Assembly (NCBI RefSeq): GCF_006546935.1
Contig: NZ_SMDN01000003.1
Span: forward strand, 16,321 to 80,320
From: Mycoplasmopsis mucosicanis
GTDB taxonomy: Bacteria; Bacillota_I; Bacilli_A; Mycoplasmatales; Metamycoplasmataceae
Direction of reading: 5' to 3'
Length of the DNA: 64,000 nucleotides
Part shown: piece after piece, positions 30,948 through 40,904 of the stretch
Numbering within the stretch: the first letter of the stretch is position 1
Layout of the letters: each line of letters starts with the position of its first letter
Notes under the pieces: generated by a model
The model's input: the letters and a program-made list of their open reading frames with translations, nothing else
Database searches by the model: none
What the model was told of the DNA's origin: nothing
Made by a program: the position numbers and the translations under genes

Positions 30948-31393
30948 TATTTGTCTCCTTTGACTTCTTCATATCCTTCAATTGTGATACCCATATTTTT
31001 TGCAGTACCAGCAATTGTTTTCATTGCAGCTTCAACATCATTAGTATTTAGGTCAGGAAGTTTGTATTCAGCGATTTCTTTTAATTGTTCAACAGTTATT
31101 GAACCAACTTTTGTTGTTTTTGCATTTGAACTTCCTTTTTCAAGTTTAGCTGCTTTAATAAGTTTGTAACTTGCAGGTGCTGAAAAAAGTTTAAATTCAA
31201 ATGATTTGTCATTATATACAGTGATTTGTACAGGAACTGGTTCATCCCCTCTATCACGTGTTGCATCATTAAAAGCACGTGTAAATTCTGGCATATTGAT
31301 ACCAACACCAGCTAATGCTGGACCTGGTTTAGCTTGGCCAGCTTTAAATTGTAATTTACGAACACGTACAATATCAGCTTTAGATTTTGCCAT
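30947..31393 (-). CDS. rplK: 50S ribosomal protein L11
   Basis: 148 aa. LQFKAGQAKPGPALAGVGIN is the N-terminal thiostrepton-region motif, and the C-terminal domain has KAGSSNAKTTKVGSITVEQL-type sequence and AGTAKNMGITIE. L11 binds the GTPase-associated region of 23S rRNA. First gene of the rplKA operon, preceded by RBS GAAAGGAT. The last residues (EGYEEVKGDK) are longer than some family members. The leader upstream contains hairpins. Confidence 0.95.
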   Translation of the reverse strand: MAKSKADIVRVRKLQFKAGQAKPGPALAGVGINMPEFTRAFNDATRDRGDEPVPVQITVYNDKSFEFKLFSAPASYKLIKAAKLEKGSSNAKTTKVGSITVEQLKEIAEYKLPDLNTNDVEAAMKTIAGTAKNMGITIEGYEEVKGDK

Positions 31394-31417
31394 TTGTAAG
31401 TTATCCTTTCGATAAAT

Positions 31418-31482
31418 GTGGTTCTAGCGATTTATATCTCCCACTAGTTTAGAGGCAATTAATAAATTGCTTTTTAATTATA
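31418..31482 (-). promoter_or_regulatory. rplKA promoter and putative L1 autoregulatory leader
   Basis: TATAAT at 31482-31477 on the minus strand. The leader then holds GCAATT-TATT-AATTGC (31470-31455) and a second stem closed by GTGG (31444-31441) with CCAC (31421-31418), enclosing GAGATATAAATC. L1 represses its operon through a leader in other bacteria. The GTGGGAG/ACCAC elements are consistent with that, but the match to a known L1 motif was not checked. Confidence 0.45.
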
Positions 31483-31512
31483 TTAGAATTAGTTAAATTA
31501 AAAAATATGCTT

Positions 31513-31565
31513 TTTTGAGTACATAAATTAACCAAAAGTACTCAAAAATGTGTATATTGGTAAAA
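31513..31565. repeat. Dispersed intergenic palindrome (full copy plus a half copy)
   Basis: Full copy at 31531-31565: ACCAAAAGTACTCAAAAATG followed by TGTATATTGGTAAAA. An additional half TTTTTTGAGTAC lies at 31511-31522. Between rplK's leader and the 3' end of the surface nuclease gene. Confidence 0.75.
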
Positions 31566-31596
31566 AAATGAGCATAATTATTACGTCTATCATCAA

Positions 31597-32157
31597 TTAT
31601 TTTTTTCAAAATACATCTTTTTCATTATGAATTCAAAAGCCTCTTCGACTTCTTTTTGCATCGTTTTGGATTTTTATTATTTCATCATAATATTTTTGAG
31701 ATCACTCGTCATTTACTCAATAAGCAAAATTGCTTCTTGTCTTTGAAATATATTTAACACGAGCAAGACCAGCACCAAGAAGCAATTTTGCTACGTCAAT
31801 TCCTTGATAATTTCTAACAACACAAACTCATCTGCCATATTTATCTGAGCTTAATTTTCTAACATTTATTAGCTTATTTTTAAGGATGTTTTGCATAAAT
31901 TGAGCAGCTCTTTGAGCAAAAAAGTTCTCATATTTTGCGACCTTATTATTTTTTTTCTTGGTTTCTGGTGTATCAATTCCAAGTATTCTAATTCCAACTT
32001 TTTGTCCATTATCGTTAAAATAAATTGTGTCTCCATCTGCAACATGGTATTCAGTTATTTCAAAACTTGGATGACTGCTTTCAAAGTTCAAAACACATGA
32101 GTTTGAGACGAGCAAAGCAGTTATTGTAGGTAAAATAAACAGATTTTTTATTTTCAT
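31597..32157 (-). CDS. Staphylococcal nuclease-like lipoprotein
   Basis: 186 aa. A lipoprotein signal peptide (MKIKNLFILPTITALLVSNS followed by Cys 21) precedes an SNase/thermonuclease domain. It carries the key pieces VADGDTIYF, GIRILGIDTPETKKK and SSDKYGRWVCVV: the metal-binding Asp and catalytic Arg-Glu-Arg set. It is probably anchored on the outer face, degrading host DNA or RNA for nucleotide scavenging, a known mycoplasma trait. The lipobox (SNSC) is slightly atypical. Start ATG 32157. It has no obvious partner genes. Confidence 0.85.
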
Positions 32158-32210
32158 AACTATTATTAAAGCGATTGTTTAATTTAATCAAAAAAAGGAA
32201 AAAATTATCA

Positions 32211-32240
32211 AAACACACACAGTTTTCTCTGTGTGTGTTT
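32211..32240 (-). terminator. Terminator after gatB
   Basis: AAACACACACAG pairs with CTGTGTGTGTTT across a 6-nt loop, followed by T residues on the minus strand. It immediately follows the gatB stop. Confidence 0.8.
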
Positions 32241-32243
32241 AAT

Positions 32244-33659
32244 TTATTTAAATTTGGCCTGCAATATTTGTTCAACAATTTGAATAGCTTTAGTTGGATT
32301 TACTTGACCACCTGAAATTTTCATTAATGATCCTTGTATCATTTTTAGAACACGTTCAGGTCTTGAAGTGTATTCACTAACAACTTTTTCATTTTGTTCT
32401 ATTATTTCATTTACTCATTTTGTTATTGTAGAGGTGTCTGAAATTTGTTCTAGTTTGTTGTCTTTTATTAATTCTAAAACATTTTTTGAGTTATTTTGCA
32501 GTAGAGGAACTAATTTCTTAAATGAGCGACCACTAATTAATTCCTCATCTAGATAACCGATTGCTTGTTCTAAATCAGTTGTTTTTATTCCTAATTCAAC
32601 AACATTTTTTTGCAATGAGTTTGCTAGTGAGACAACTTCAGCAAAGAATAATTTAGACAATTTATCGCGATCGGTGTATTGAATTGAATCAAAATATTGA
32701 GCTAAATCAATGTCATTAACTAGAGAATTAATGTAAATTTGTTGAATGTTGCTTTCTTTATATCTCTTCACTTTTTCTCATGGAAGTTCACTAAGTTTAA
32801 CATCTTCAATAAATTTATCACTCAATTTTATGAATGGAATATTTGGCTCTGGAAAGTATTTGTAGTCAACTTCACCAGTTTTTGTTCGCATTACAATATT
32901 GCTTTGAGTATCTAAATCAAATCTTTTAGTTTGTTGTAGTATTTTTTCACCTGTTCTAAGCTTTTTGGTTTGAATTTCGATCTCATTTTCGATTGCTTTT
33001 GCAATACTTCTAAACGAATTTATGTTTTTAATTTCGACTTTTGTACCAAATTTTTCAACACCTTTAGGACGCAATGAAATATTGATATCAGCACGCAAAG
33101 AACCCTCTTCCATTTTTGCATCAGAAATTCCAAGAGCAAGAGCACACTGACGTATCATCGAAACATAAGCAACTGCTTCTTTTGCACTGCGAATACAAGG
33201 CGTTGTTACTATTTCAATTAAGGGTGTTCCAGCACGATTATAGTCTAATTTTGTGTGTGTTCCATGATGCTGTCGTGCTGTGTCTTCTTCAAGATGAATT
33301 CTCTCAATCTGTACTTTTTTATTGGTTTCTAAATCAATAATAATTTCGCCATTTGAACCAATTGGTCTAAAAAACTGTGTGATTTGAAAACCTTTTGGCA
33401 AGTCAGGATAAAAGTAATTTTTTCTATCAAAGTGCATTTCTGAATCGATATTCATATTTAGTGCTTTTGCTAATTTTATTGCAAAAATGACTGCTTGTTT
33501 ATTGATTAAAGGCAATGTTCCAGGGTATCCAAGATCAATTTGATTGATTGTTGTATTTGGTACTGCGTTAAAGTCAATTTTAGCAGGCGAAAACATTTTG
33601 GTTTTTGTATTGAGTTCAAGGTGTATTTCGATACCAATAATTGTTTCAAAACTATTCAT
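32244..33659 (-). CDS. gatB: Asp-tRNA(Asn)/Glu-tRNA(Gln) amidotransferase subunit B
   Basis: 471 aa. GIEIHLELNTKTKMFSPAKI begins the cradle domain. GTPLIEIVTTPCIRSAKEAV and EEGSLRADINISLRP are highly conserved, and YKYFPEPNIPF is the phosphate/Mg site. The C-terminal YqeY-like tail (residues 320-471) is present. It transfers the amide made by GatA to Glu-tRNA(Gln), so the organism likely lacks glutaminyl-tRNA synthetase. Its ATG at 33659 overlaps the gatA stop by eight bases. Last gene in gatCAB. Confidence 0.93.
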
Positions 33660-34980
33660 TTTTGCCTCCTAAAATTTCTTCAAATCAAAGTGCATGTGAA
33701 AGTAGTTTTTTATCCTGATAAATTGGAGTTTGCAATGCAATATTCACACCTAAATTATTGATATTTTTAATTCAAGGAATTGTAATAGAAGGATTACCGC
33801 TAAGATTTGATGTGGTTAAAATATATTCCATAAATCCATAATTTTTATTTTTAGAAGAATCAATAAAAGGAGCAATATCACCACTTGCTGGAAAAACAAC
33901 AAGGTCGTATTCTTCATGGAGTTTGTCTCAATATTCTTTGATTAATCTTCGCACTTGTTGAGCTTTAATGAATAGTTCCTTTTGGTTTTCTGAAAACAAG
34001 AAATAACTTCCAAGAGTTAATCTACGTTGCACCATTGTGCCAAATCCTTGAGATCGTGTAGCTGTCATAATTTCTTCTCAATTTTGACCATTCTTTCTTG
34101 AACCAAAAGCAATACCGTTGAGATTAGCCAAATTAGAACTTGCTTCAGAGTATGAAATTATGTCATAAACTGGTTTAACTGCATTGAGTAAATCAACATC
34201 TGGTTTTACCAAACTTACTGAAATTTGTGTATTTTGGAAAAATTTAAGCAATGATTTGTACTCTTGAGCAACATAATCACTAAGCAATGAATTATCAATA
34301 TCAAGGAAAGCAATTTTATTTGGTTTTAGAGGTGCAATGTCTTTGATTTCAACATCAACTGACGTAAAATCCTTGTTATCTTTGCCATATAAAACTTGTG
34401 AAACAACTGCTATATCATTCACGTTATGAGCAAAATAACTGACTGTATCCATTGAGGAAGCATAAGCAAACATTCCATATCTGCTAATTGCTCCATAACT
34501 TGGTTTGAAACCTACTTGAGAATTGTATGAAGCAGGCAGACGAACTGAATCACCAGTGTCTGAAGCTAAAGCAAAGGAAATATTTTTGGTAAGTGTTGCA
34601 GTTGAACCTGATGAAGAACCACCAGCAAGTCTTTGAGGATCATTTACATTTTTAATTAAACCAAATGCACTATATGTGCCAGTTCCGCCAAGTGCTAACT
34701 CATCGTTATATACTTTTGCAACAGGTACAGCACCTGCGTCAAGTAATTTTTGCACACATGTTGCATTGTAACCGGGTTTAAAGTTTTCTAAAATCTTACT
34801 TGAAGCAGTAGTTTTTGCATCTTTTGTTGCAAAAACGTCCTTAATAGTAAATACTGCATCACTAAGTACTCCTGAACCTTGCTTTAATGAATTTTCATAA
34901 ACATAAGCAACAGCATTATTTTTATTGTTTTTTAATTCTTTTTGAGCACCTATAAAGTAACCTTTATTAATCAATTCCAT
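33652..34980 (-). CDS. gatA: Glutamyl-tRNA amidotransferase subunit A
   Basis: 442 aa amidase-signature protein. FTIKDVFATKDAKTTASSKI contains the catalytic Lys, LAGGSSSGSTATL the Ser-cisSer-Lys region and ALASDTGDSVRLPASY the Ser nucleophile and oxyanion hole. It releases ammonia from Gln or Asn for GatB. The start overlaps gatC's stop (TAATGG). The N-terminal helix is short compared with typical GatA (about 480 aa), as in other Mollicutes. Confidence 0.93.
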
Positions 34981-35282
34981 TATCTTACCACCTTTGTAGT
35001 GATGATGAAGTCGTTGTCAAAATCACCTGCGTTGCTTAATGCTTGTTGTTTAGTGATGCTATCTGCTTCGCTAACAATATCTTCACGTAAAAAATCAACG
35101 AATAAATTTTCATTTATGTGTGTTAGTGGTTTTATGTTTTCAGTATTAAATTTATTCATAAATTCCAACGAACGTTGAATTGAGTTTCATTCTGCAAGGA
35201 TTTGGTCAATGACTTCATTGCTAGGTTCAAGCATAAGTCTCTTTACAATACTAACTAGTTGTTCCTTTGTAATATTTTTCAT
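34980..35282 (-). CDS. gatC: Glutamyl-tRNA amidotransferase subunit C
   Basis: 100 aa. The helical region EQLVSIVKRLMLEPSNEVID and NTENIKPLTHINENLFVDFL with the C-terminal DFIITTKVVR fit GatC, which wraps around GatA and GatB to stabilise the complex. The fold is poorly conserved in sequence; position directly before gatA supports it. Start ATG 35282 with RBS GAAAGGAAAT. A Trp-TGA in the first 35 residues is read through. Confidence 0.85.
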
Positions 35283-35295
35283 AATTTCCTTTCTA

Positions 35296-36141
35296 TCAAT
35301 TTGGTAGAGATCTAAATTCCTTGTTGTTAAGGTATTCTAAATCTGCTTCAAGTGAGTCAAACTTCAATAAATATGAGTGTAAGTATAGTCTTTTGTCTCT
35401 TTTTGCACCATATTTTACATCACCTTTTATTGGAGCATTTAGTGTAGCACAACAGAGCCTAATCTGATGTTTTTTTCCAGTAAGTAGTGTTGCATAATAT
35501 GTGTTGTTTATGTATTCAATTTTAGTGATTGATTTTTGCGAAAACACTGATTTTTGAGTAGTTTTCATTCGCTTATTGACTTCGTCTTTTTCGATATAAA
35601 ACTCATAAATATTAGGCTTAATATCACACTCAGGAATGAATATATATTGCTTAGTGAATGAATGTTGTTTTTTATTTAGTTGAACCAAAGAAGAGTAATT
35701 TTTTGCATATAACATAAGACCACTCGTTGCCTTATCAAGACGTCCAACATGACTAGGTTTAAATGCATTCTCAAATTCAACATTTAGATAAGAGAGAACT
35801 TGCTCATCAAGACAGTTAGCTTCAGAATGGACTGCAATATTATTTGGTTTATTGACGATTAAAATGTTGTTGTCTTCATAAATTATATCTGCTTGCAACT
35901 TTGTTGAAGAACTATATGGGATAGCTTCAACAAGTGTTGAAATTCCATAAACTTCAATAATGTCGTTTGGCTGGATAATATAGTTGAAGTCTTTGACTCT
36001 TTTGTTATTAACCTTGATGTCACCTTGTCGAAATGTTCTGTAGATTTTAGACATAGGTGTGTTTGCATAAATTGATTGAATGAATTTAAGTATTTTGCGA
36101 TTGTGGTCATTTTTTGTTGCAATATATCTTTGTTTTTGCAT
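35296..36141 (-). CDS. RluA-family pseudouridine synthase (RluC-like)
   Basis: 281 aa. An N-terminal S4-like segment (SKIYRTFRQGDIKVNNKRVK) leads into the RluA domain with HVGRLDKATSGLMLYAKN (catalytic Asp) and LLTGKKHQIRLCCATLNAPI. It probably modifies 23S rRNA uridines (RluC sites 955, 2504, 2580 in E. coli), but the target is not sure. This is the second RluA-family enzyme in the window. Between the scpB terminator and gatC; a hairpin at 36152-36172 separates it from scpB. Confidence 0.82.
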   Translation of the reverse strand: MQKQRYIATKNDHNRKILKFIQSIYANTPMSKIYRTFRQGDIKVNNKRVKDFNYIIQPNDIIEVYGISTLVEAIPYSSSTKLQADIIYEDNNILIVNKPNNIAVHSEANCLDEQVLSYLNVEFENAFKPSHVGRLDKATSGLMLYAKNYSSLVQLNKKQHSFTKQYIFIPECDIKPNIYEFYIEKDEVNKRMKTTQKSVFSQKSITKIEYINNTYYATLLTGKKHQIRLCCATLNAPIKGDVKYGAKRDKRLYLHSYLLKFDSLEADLEYLNNKEFRSLPN

Positions 36142-36151
36142 AAAAAACTAA

Positions 36152-36172
36152 AATAGTGGCTACACCACTATT
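36152..36172 (-). terminator. Terminator after scpB
   Basis: AATAGTGG-TGTAG-CCACTATT on the minus strand, followed by TTAGTTTTTT. The arms are identical to those at 18836-18856. Confidence 0.7.
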
Positions 36173-36752
36173 AAAGTTGATCTCCACGTTGAGAATCAAA
36201 GAAATTTAACTCTTCAGCAGTATCATTTTCAATTCCGTCTACATAATTAAATTCGGCCAATTTTGGAAGGTCAGCCATTGTTCTAATTCTGAAGTAGTCA
36301 TAAAATTTGTTTGTAATTCCATATAAAACAGGGTTTCCAGGACTCATTGAAATTCCGACTTCTTCAATAACACCTTTAGCCAATAATGTGTTCATAACTT
36401 GCTCGCTAGCAACTCCACGAATATTGTTAATCATTGAACGTGTGACGGGTTGTTTATATGCAACAATACCAGCGACCTCAATTGCAGCATTTGAAAGTCT
36501 GTGTTTTTTGACTACTTGCACCATTTTTGTGATGTATTCTTTGTATGTTTCACGTGTTGCAAGTTTGAAAATTTCATTAAAATTCACAACTTTTAAAGCA
36601 GTATCACGCATATTGTAATCTTTTGTGAAGTCGTTCATAACTTTTCGTGCTTCAGGTATTGTGTTTAAATTAAAAATTTCTTTGACTTGTTCAAGGGTTA
36701 AACCTTCATCTCCTTGAATGTAAAGCAATGCTTCCAAAATATTATTTTTCAT
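36171..36752 (-). CDS. scpB: Segregation and condensation protein B
   Basis: 193 aa winged-helix protein. LEALLYIQGDEGLTLEQVKE, the long EYITKMVQVVKKHRLSNAAI and AYKQPVTRSMINNIRGV followed by KGVIEEVG are ScpB hallmarks (AYKQPVTRxEI). ScpB dimers cap ScpA in the SMC complex for chromosome compaction. SMC itself is not in the window. It starts inside the end of scpA (11-bp overlap). The ending FFDSQRGDQL is charged and disordered. Confidence 0.92.
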   Translation of the reverse strand: MKNNILEALLYIQGDEGLTLEQVKEIFNLNTIPEARKVMNDFTKDYNMRDTALKVVNFNEIFKLATRETYKEYITKMVQVVKKHRLSNAAIEVAGIVAYKQPVTRSMINNIRGVASEQVMNTLLAKGVIEEVGISMSPGNPVLYGITNKFYDYFRIRTMADLPKLAEFNYVDGIENDTAEELNFFDSQRGDQL

Positions 36753-37497
36753 ATTCAGGTCCTTTTTTAAATGTTATTGTGCCAAATTGCTCTTTTTGTT
36801 CAAGCACTATTTTTTGAGTTTTAACAAGAACTAAGAGTGCTAAAAAAGTTATTACAAAGTGATTCATTGTTGGTTGATTAAAAACTTGTTCAAATTTAAC
36901 CTCATCATTATTCTTAAATAAATCCATTATGAAAGGCATTTGGTCTTGAGGTGTAAGGTGGAAATGTTCAAGTTTTGTTTTTCTTAATTGAATTGCATAT
37001 GTTCTTTCGAACATTTTTCTTAAGACAGTGATTAGTTTAAGTGGATTTGATTGGCCATCAAGTTGAGTTTTGTCATCGTCAATTAAAAATGGTTCAATAT
37101 CGCTTGGAGTTTTGATAAAAATATCACCTCTAGCCGCTTCGCGTTCACGCAATGTTTTGGAAATTTCTTTGAATTGCTGGTATTCATAAAGACGACGTAA
37201 AATTTCTCGTTTGTCTTCTTCAATTTCTGGTTTTTCTTCAGGTGTGTATAACATCATTTTTGTTTTGAGTGCTAGAAGTGTAGCAGCCATAACTAGATAT
37301 TCACCAGCAAGATCGATTTCATTGTCTTGTAAATTTTGAATAATTTCAAGATAAGCACTCGCTAACTGAGCAACATCAACGTCCATTATGTCTTTATGTT
37401 TATCTTGAACCAATGCCAACAATAGATCAAGAGGTCCATCAAAATTATCAATATTTATTTTGAATTTTTCTTCATCGTTTAAGTATAAATTACTCAT
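36742..37497 (-). CDS. scpA: Segregation and condensation protein A
   Basis: 251 aa. INIDNFDGPLDLLLALVQDK is the characteristic kleisin N-terminus, and DEIDLAGEYLVMAATLLALK its helix that binds SMC. LVLVKTQKIVLEQKEQFGTI is the C-terminal winged-helix. ScpA bridges the two SMC heads. It overlaps plsC by eight bases and scpB by 11, forming plsC-scpA-scpB. Complete in length. Confidence 0.93.
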   Translation of the reverse strand: MSNLYLNDEEKFKINIDNFDGPLDLLLALVQDKHKDIMDVDVAQLASAYLEIIQNLQDNEIDLAGEYLVMAATLLALKTKMMLYTPEEKPEIEEDKREILRRLYEYQQFKEISKTLREREAARGDIFIKTPSDIEPFLIDDDKTQLDGQSNPLKLITVLRKMFERTYAIQLRKTKLEHFHLTPQDQMPFIMDLFKNNDEVKFEQVFNQPTMNHFVITFLALLVLVKTQKIVLEQKEQFGTITFKKGPEYEK

Positions 37498-38233
37498 TTT
37501 TCAATACCTTTTCTATAGATTCTTTGACTTTGTTTGCTATTGATTGACGTTCCATTTTGATGAATTCAACAGGTTTTAATGATTTTAAGAATTCAACTTT
37601 TATTATTAATTTTTTGTGTCTGTGTTTATTTAGCGCATCACGAGTATCGGAAATTGCAACTGGAACAATAGGTAAATAATGTGATTGAGCAACTGCAACT
37701 GCACCACCTTTAAATTCGCCTAAACCATCTTCTTTAATTCTAGTGCCTTCCGGAAATACTACTCCATAAGTTTTTTTTGTTTTTACAAAGTCGCCTAGTT
37801 TTTTGATTGCTAATACAGACTGACGTGGATTTGCACGGTTGATAAATACTGTGTCAATTAATTCTAATGTGTTTCTAACAATTCTTCTTTTTTGTAACTC
37901 TATTTTTGCTAAAAAAGTAGCAATTTTATTTCCACCTTGACGTGAATAATCTTTCTTTTCCAAAGCAGCAATTATTAGTAATGGATCAATATTTGATTTA
38001 TGATTTGGCATCAAAATTGCTGGCGCTTTTGGTAGATTTTCAAGACCACTAACATCAACTTTTACATTGAAATATCACAATAATTGCTTAACCCTTTTGA
38101 GTAAATAATCACTTCTTCTTTGAAGCGGAAATTCATCATTTAGACGTCGATACTTTCTAGCGTTTGCATTTAATCTTCACATACATCAAAGAAAATGTCA
38201 TCAAAGAAAGATCATTTTAAAAGTAAAACTCAT
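37490..38233 (-). CDS. plsC: 1-acyl-sn-glycerol-3-phosphate acyltransferase
   Basis: 247 aa. LMPNHKSNIDPLL contains the NHX4D catalytic motif (block I), and VVFPEGTRIKEDG is block III. The first 20 residues are Trp- and Phe-rich (SFTFKMIFLWWHFLWCMWR, with several TGA codons), probably an amphipathic membrane anchor. It acylates lysophosphatidic acid to phosphatidic acid. It lies directly between acpS and scpA. The ATG at 38233 follows GGAGTGTT. Complete. Confidence 0.9.
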
Positions 38234-38244
38234 AACACTCCTTT

Positions 38245-38571
38245 TTAATTTGAAACAAAAGCAATCAGCAAGTCACCTTCATGAGAGGTTGAAATTGCAT
38301 AATTTTTATACGTTCATTTTTTGTCTATTTTTTGAATGGTAATTTTATTGAAGTTGCTTAGTGAATTATTTGCTTTAAATAAAGCTTCCTTAATTGCTCA
38401 TAAACTTGCTAAATATGTTGCTTTATCAACTTGTTTTTCTAATTCTGCTACTTCTTCTGGTGAACAAAATCTCTTTATAAAGTTTAATTCACAATTCTCA
38501 AAACGGCTAATTGTTGTTATATCTACACCAATTTGCCGTTTTGAAAACTTATTTTTCTTCAAAAAAATCAT
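38245..38571 (-). CDS. acpS: Holo-[acyl-carrier-protein] synthase
   Basis: 108 aa. RQIGVDITTISRFENCELNF has the GxDI metal-site Asp, ASLWAIKEALFKA the WxxKEAxxK motif, and ISTSHEGDLLIAFV the characteristic C-terminal strand. It attaches 4'-phosphopantetheine from CoA to AcpP (28091-28312). The short protein is normal for AcpS. The stop is 12 nt before the plsC start; together with acpP they form lipid-acylation machinery. Confidence 0.9.
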
Positions 38572-38717
38572 AAATTAATTATATTATTCAATTTTAATAT
38601 ATAACTTAAATTTTAATTTTAATATTAATAAAAGAATATAAAATTAATCAAAATCACACTGATTTAATAATTTTTTCCTTTTTATGGAGTTATGTTTCAT
38701 TTTGTTTAATATTAAGC

Positions 38718-39203
38718 ATGAATAAAAATCGCGGAATGTTATTAGAAAAAATTATCAATCAAACAATCTCGTATTATGACAAAAATAATTTAGCTTTGAT
38801 TGAAAAGAAGTCTTTGCCAGTGAAATTTCAAAAGATTTCAGACAAAAAAGATTTGATTAATGCTTATGTTTTTAAAAAGAGTACAGTAGATTATATAGGT
38901 TGTGTAAACGGTAGTTTTGTTGCTTTTGAGGCCAAAACGACAAATGAAAATCGGCTTCCATCAAGCAATATTTTAAGTCATCAGATTGAATATTTGAAGA
39001 GAGTTTATGAACAAGGAGGAATAGCTTTTTTTATAGTACTTTTTTCTAATGTTGATGAGTTTTATTTAGTGAAAGCCAGTTATTTTGCAGAGCATTGAAA
39101 AAAATCCTGATCATATGAAGAAATAAAAAATACTGGATATGAAATTGAACTTACATATCCAGGAATTATTGATTTTTTACCTTACTTAAGCAATTTTACT
39201 TAG
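38718..39203 (+). CDS. recU: Holliday junction resolvase RecU
   Basis: 161 aa. NRGMLLEKIINQTISYYDKN is the RecU N-terminus, and KSTVDYIGCVNGSFVAFEAK contains the catalytic D-(10)-E-x-K set (VDYIG; FEAKTT). LPSSNILSHQIEYLKRVYEQ and GIAFFIVLFSN follow the family pattern. It cuts four-way junctions during recombination. The gene is convergent with hup, overlapping stops by eight bases. The start ATG has an AAGC-preceded AT-rich leader without a clear RBS. Confidence 0.9.
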
Positions 39204-39474
39204 AGTTAATTGCTTCTTTTAAGTATTTTGAAGATTTAAATTTAATAGCTTTTTTAGCAGGTGTTAGTGTTTTTGCTTTTGTGAATGGATTTATCGATTC
39301 ACGAGCAGCTCTTTCAACTGTTTCAAAAGTTCCGAGAGTGCTTAATTGAACTTTTTCACCTTTAGCTAAATTATCTTGTAATACATAGATGAATTTGTCG
39401 AAAAACTCACTTGCATTTCTAACTGGAACATTCATTAATTCTGCTATTTCAGCAACAAATTCTTTTTTTGTCAT
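39196..39474 (-). CDS. hup: HU-family DNA-binding protein
   Basis: 92 aa. MTKKEFVAEIAELMNVPVRN, VQLSTLGTFETVERAARESI and NPFTKAKTLTPAKKAIKFK match HU including the DNA-binding arm. It is the histone-like nucleoid protein. A longer open frame extends upstream to 39558 through the palindrome, but ATG 39474 with RBS AGGAGAAAA is the true start. Overlaps recU tail to tail. Confidence 0.93.
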   Translation of the reverse strand: MTKKEFVAEIAELMNVPVRNASEFFDKFIYVLQDNLAKGEKVQLSTLGTFETVERAARESINPFTKAKTLTPAKKAIKFKSSKYLKEAINSK

Positions 39475-39548
39475 TTTTCTCCTAGTAATTAATTTATATT
39501 GAAAATATTTTAGTATGAAATGTAAAAAACACCAAGATATTTTGTTTT

Positions 39549-39579
39549 TTACACACATTTTTGAGTAGTTTTGGTAAAA
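39549..39579. repeat. Dispersed intergenic palindrome
   Basis: On the minus strand TTTTACCAAAACTACTCAAA followed by AATGTGTGTAAAA: the same ACCAAAA-TACTCA / TGTGT arms as the other copies, in inverted orientation. Between hup and der. Confidence 0.7.
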
Positions 39580-39593
39580 ATAACCACAAAAAA

Positions 39594-40904
39594 TTACTCA
39601 AGACCTGATTTATTCTTAAATATAAGTTTTAGCGGGCAACCTGTAAAATCTATCATTTGTCTCAATTGGTTTTCTAAAAATCTTTGATAACTTCAATGAA
39701 GAAACTTCTTGTTGTTTACATAAAAAACAAATGTTGGAATTTTTGCGTCTGTGTATTTACGAGCAAAATAGATATTTAGTCTTCCACCATTATATGGTTG
39801 AGCAGGTTGAATTAACTGTGTTTCTCTAATTAAATTTGACAACAATGATGGTTTTATATCACGTTCAAGGTTGTTTTTTACTTGTAATATTGTGTCTATT
39901 AGTTTGTTAATTCTTTGTTTATGGAGCACTGAAATAAAGCAAAAAGGTACTCAAGGCACAAAATGGAATTTGTTTCTCATATTTTTTTCAAAATTGCTCA
40001 TTGTATTAGTTTCTTTTGTAATCAAATCTCATTTATTTACAACAACAATAATCGGTTTTTGGTTTTCCAATGCATAACCAATTATTCTTGAGTCAAAATG
40101 ACTTAATTCTCTTGATGAATCAATCATTATTAAAGATAAATCTGATTCCTCAAGTGCTGAAATAGCTCGCATTAATGCATATTTATCAACAGCATCAATT
40201 ATTTTTGATTTTTTTATAATACCAGCCGTATCGACAATTTCAAATGTATGGTCTTGAATTTTTACTAGAGTTTTAACTGCATCTCGAGTTGTGCCTGCAA
40301 TATCACTTACTATTGAACGTTGCTCGCCTGAAAGAAGGTTTAAAAGCGAACTTTTTCCTGAATTTGGACGGCCTATTATTGAAAGTCTAAAGTTTTTTTG
40401 GCTTTTTTGGTCATCTAAATGTAAATTTGCTAAACACTCATCTAGTACATCACCGACACCATGACCATGCTGAGCACTAATTTTAAAAATATTGTCAACT
40501 CCAAGTGAGTATCATTCTCAATTAAAATTGTCAGGGTTATCAAGTTTATTGGCTGCTACAACGACAGGTTTTCCACTTTTTTGCAGCATACTTAAAATCA
40601 TTTGGTCATCATTAGTAATTTCACTAGAACCATCAACCATAAAAATAATAACATTGGCCTCTTCAATAGCGATTGATGCTTGCAATCTTATTTGTTCCTG
40701 AAAAGGACGATTTTCAATTTCAATACCACCAGTATCAATAATTTTTATTTCTTTACCGCCTCACTCAAAGGTTTCATAAAGTCGATCACGAGTAACACCA
40801 GGTTCATCATAAGTTATTGAACTTTTTTTGCCAATTAATCTATTAAATAGAGTACTTTTTCCAACATTTGGCTTTCCAATTATTGCAATTACATTATTTC
40901 TCAT
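39594..40904 (-). CDS. der: Ribosome biogenesis GTPase Der
   Basis: 436 aa with two GTPase domains. Domain 1: [20 protein letters not shown] and NKLD. Domain 2: [20 protein letters not shown] and NKWD. The KH-like C-terminus is present ([20 protein letters not shown]). Der (EngA) is essential for 50S maturation. It overlaps cmk by 11 bases. The stop is at 39594-39596. Confidence 0.94.

Noticed and set aside
39475-39558. Longer hup reading frame extending to 39558
   Set aside because: The extra 28 residues cross the dispersed palindrome and have no family similarity; the ATG at 39474 has a proper RBS.
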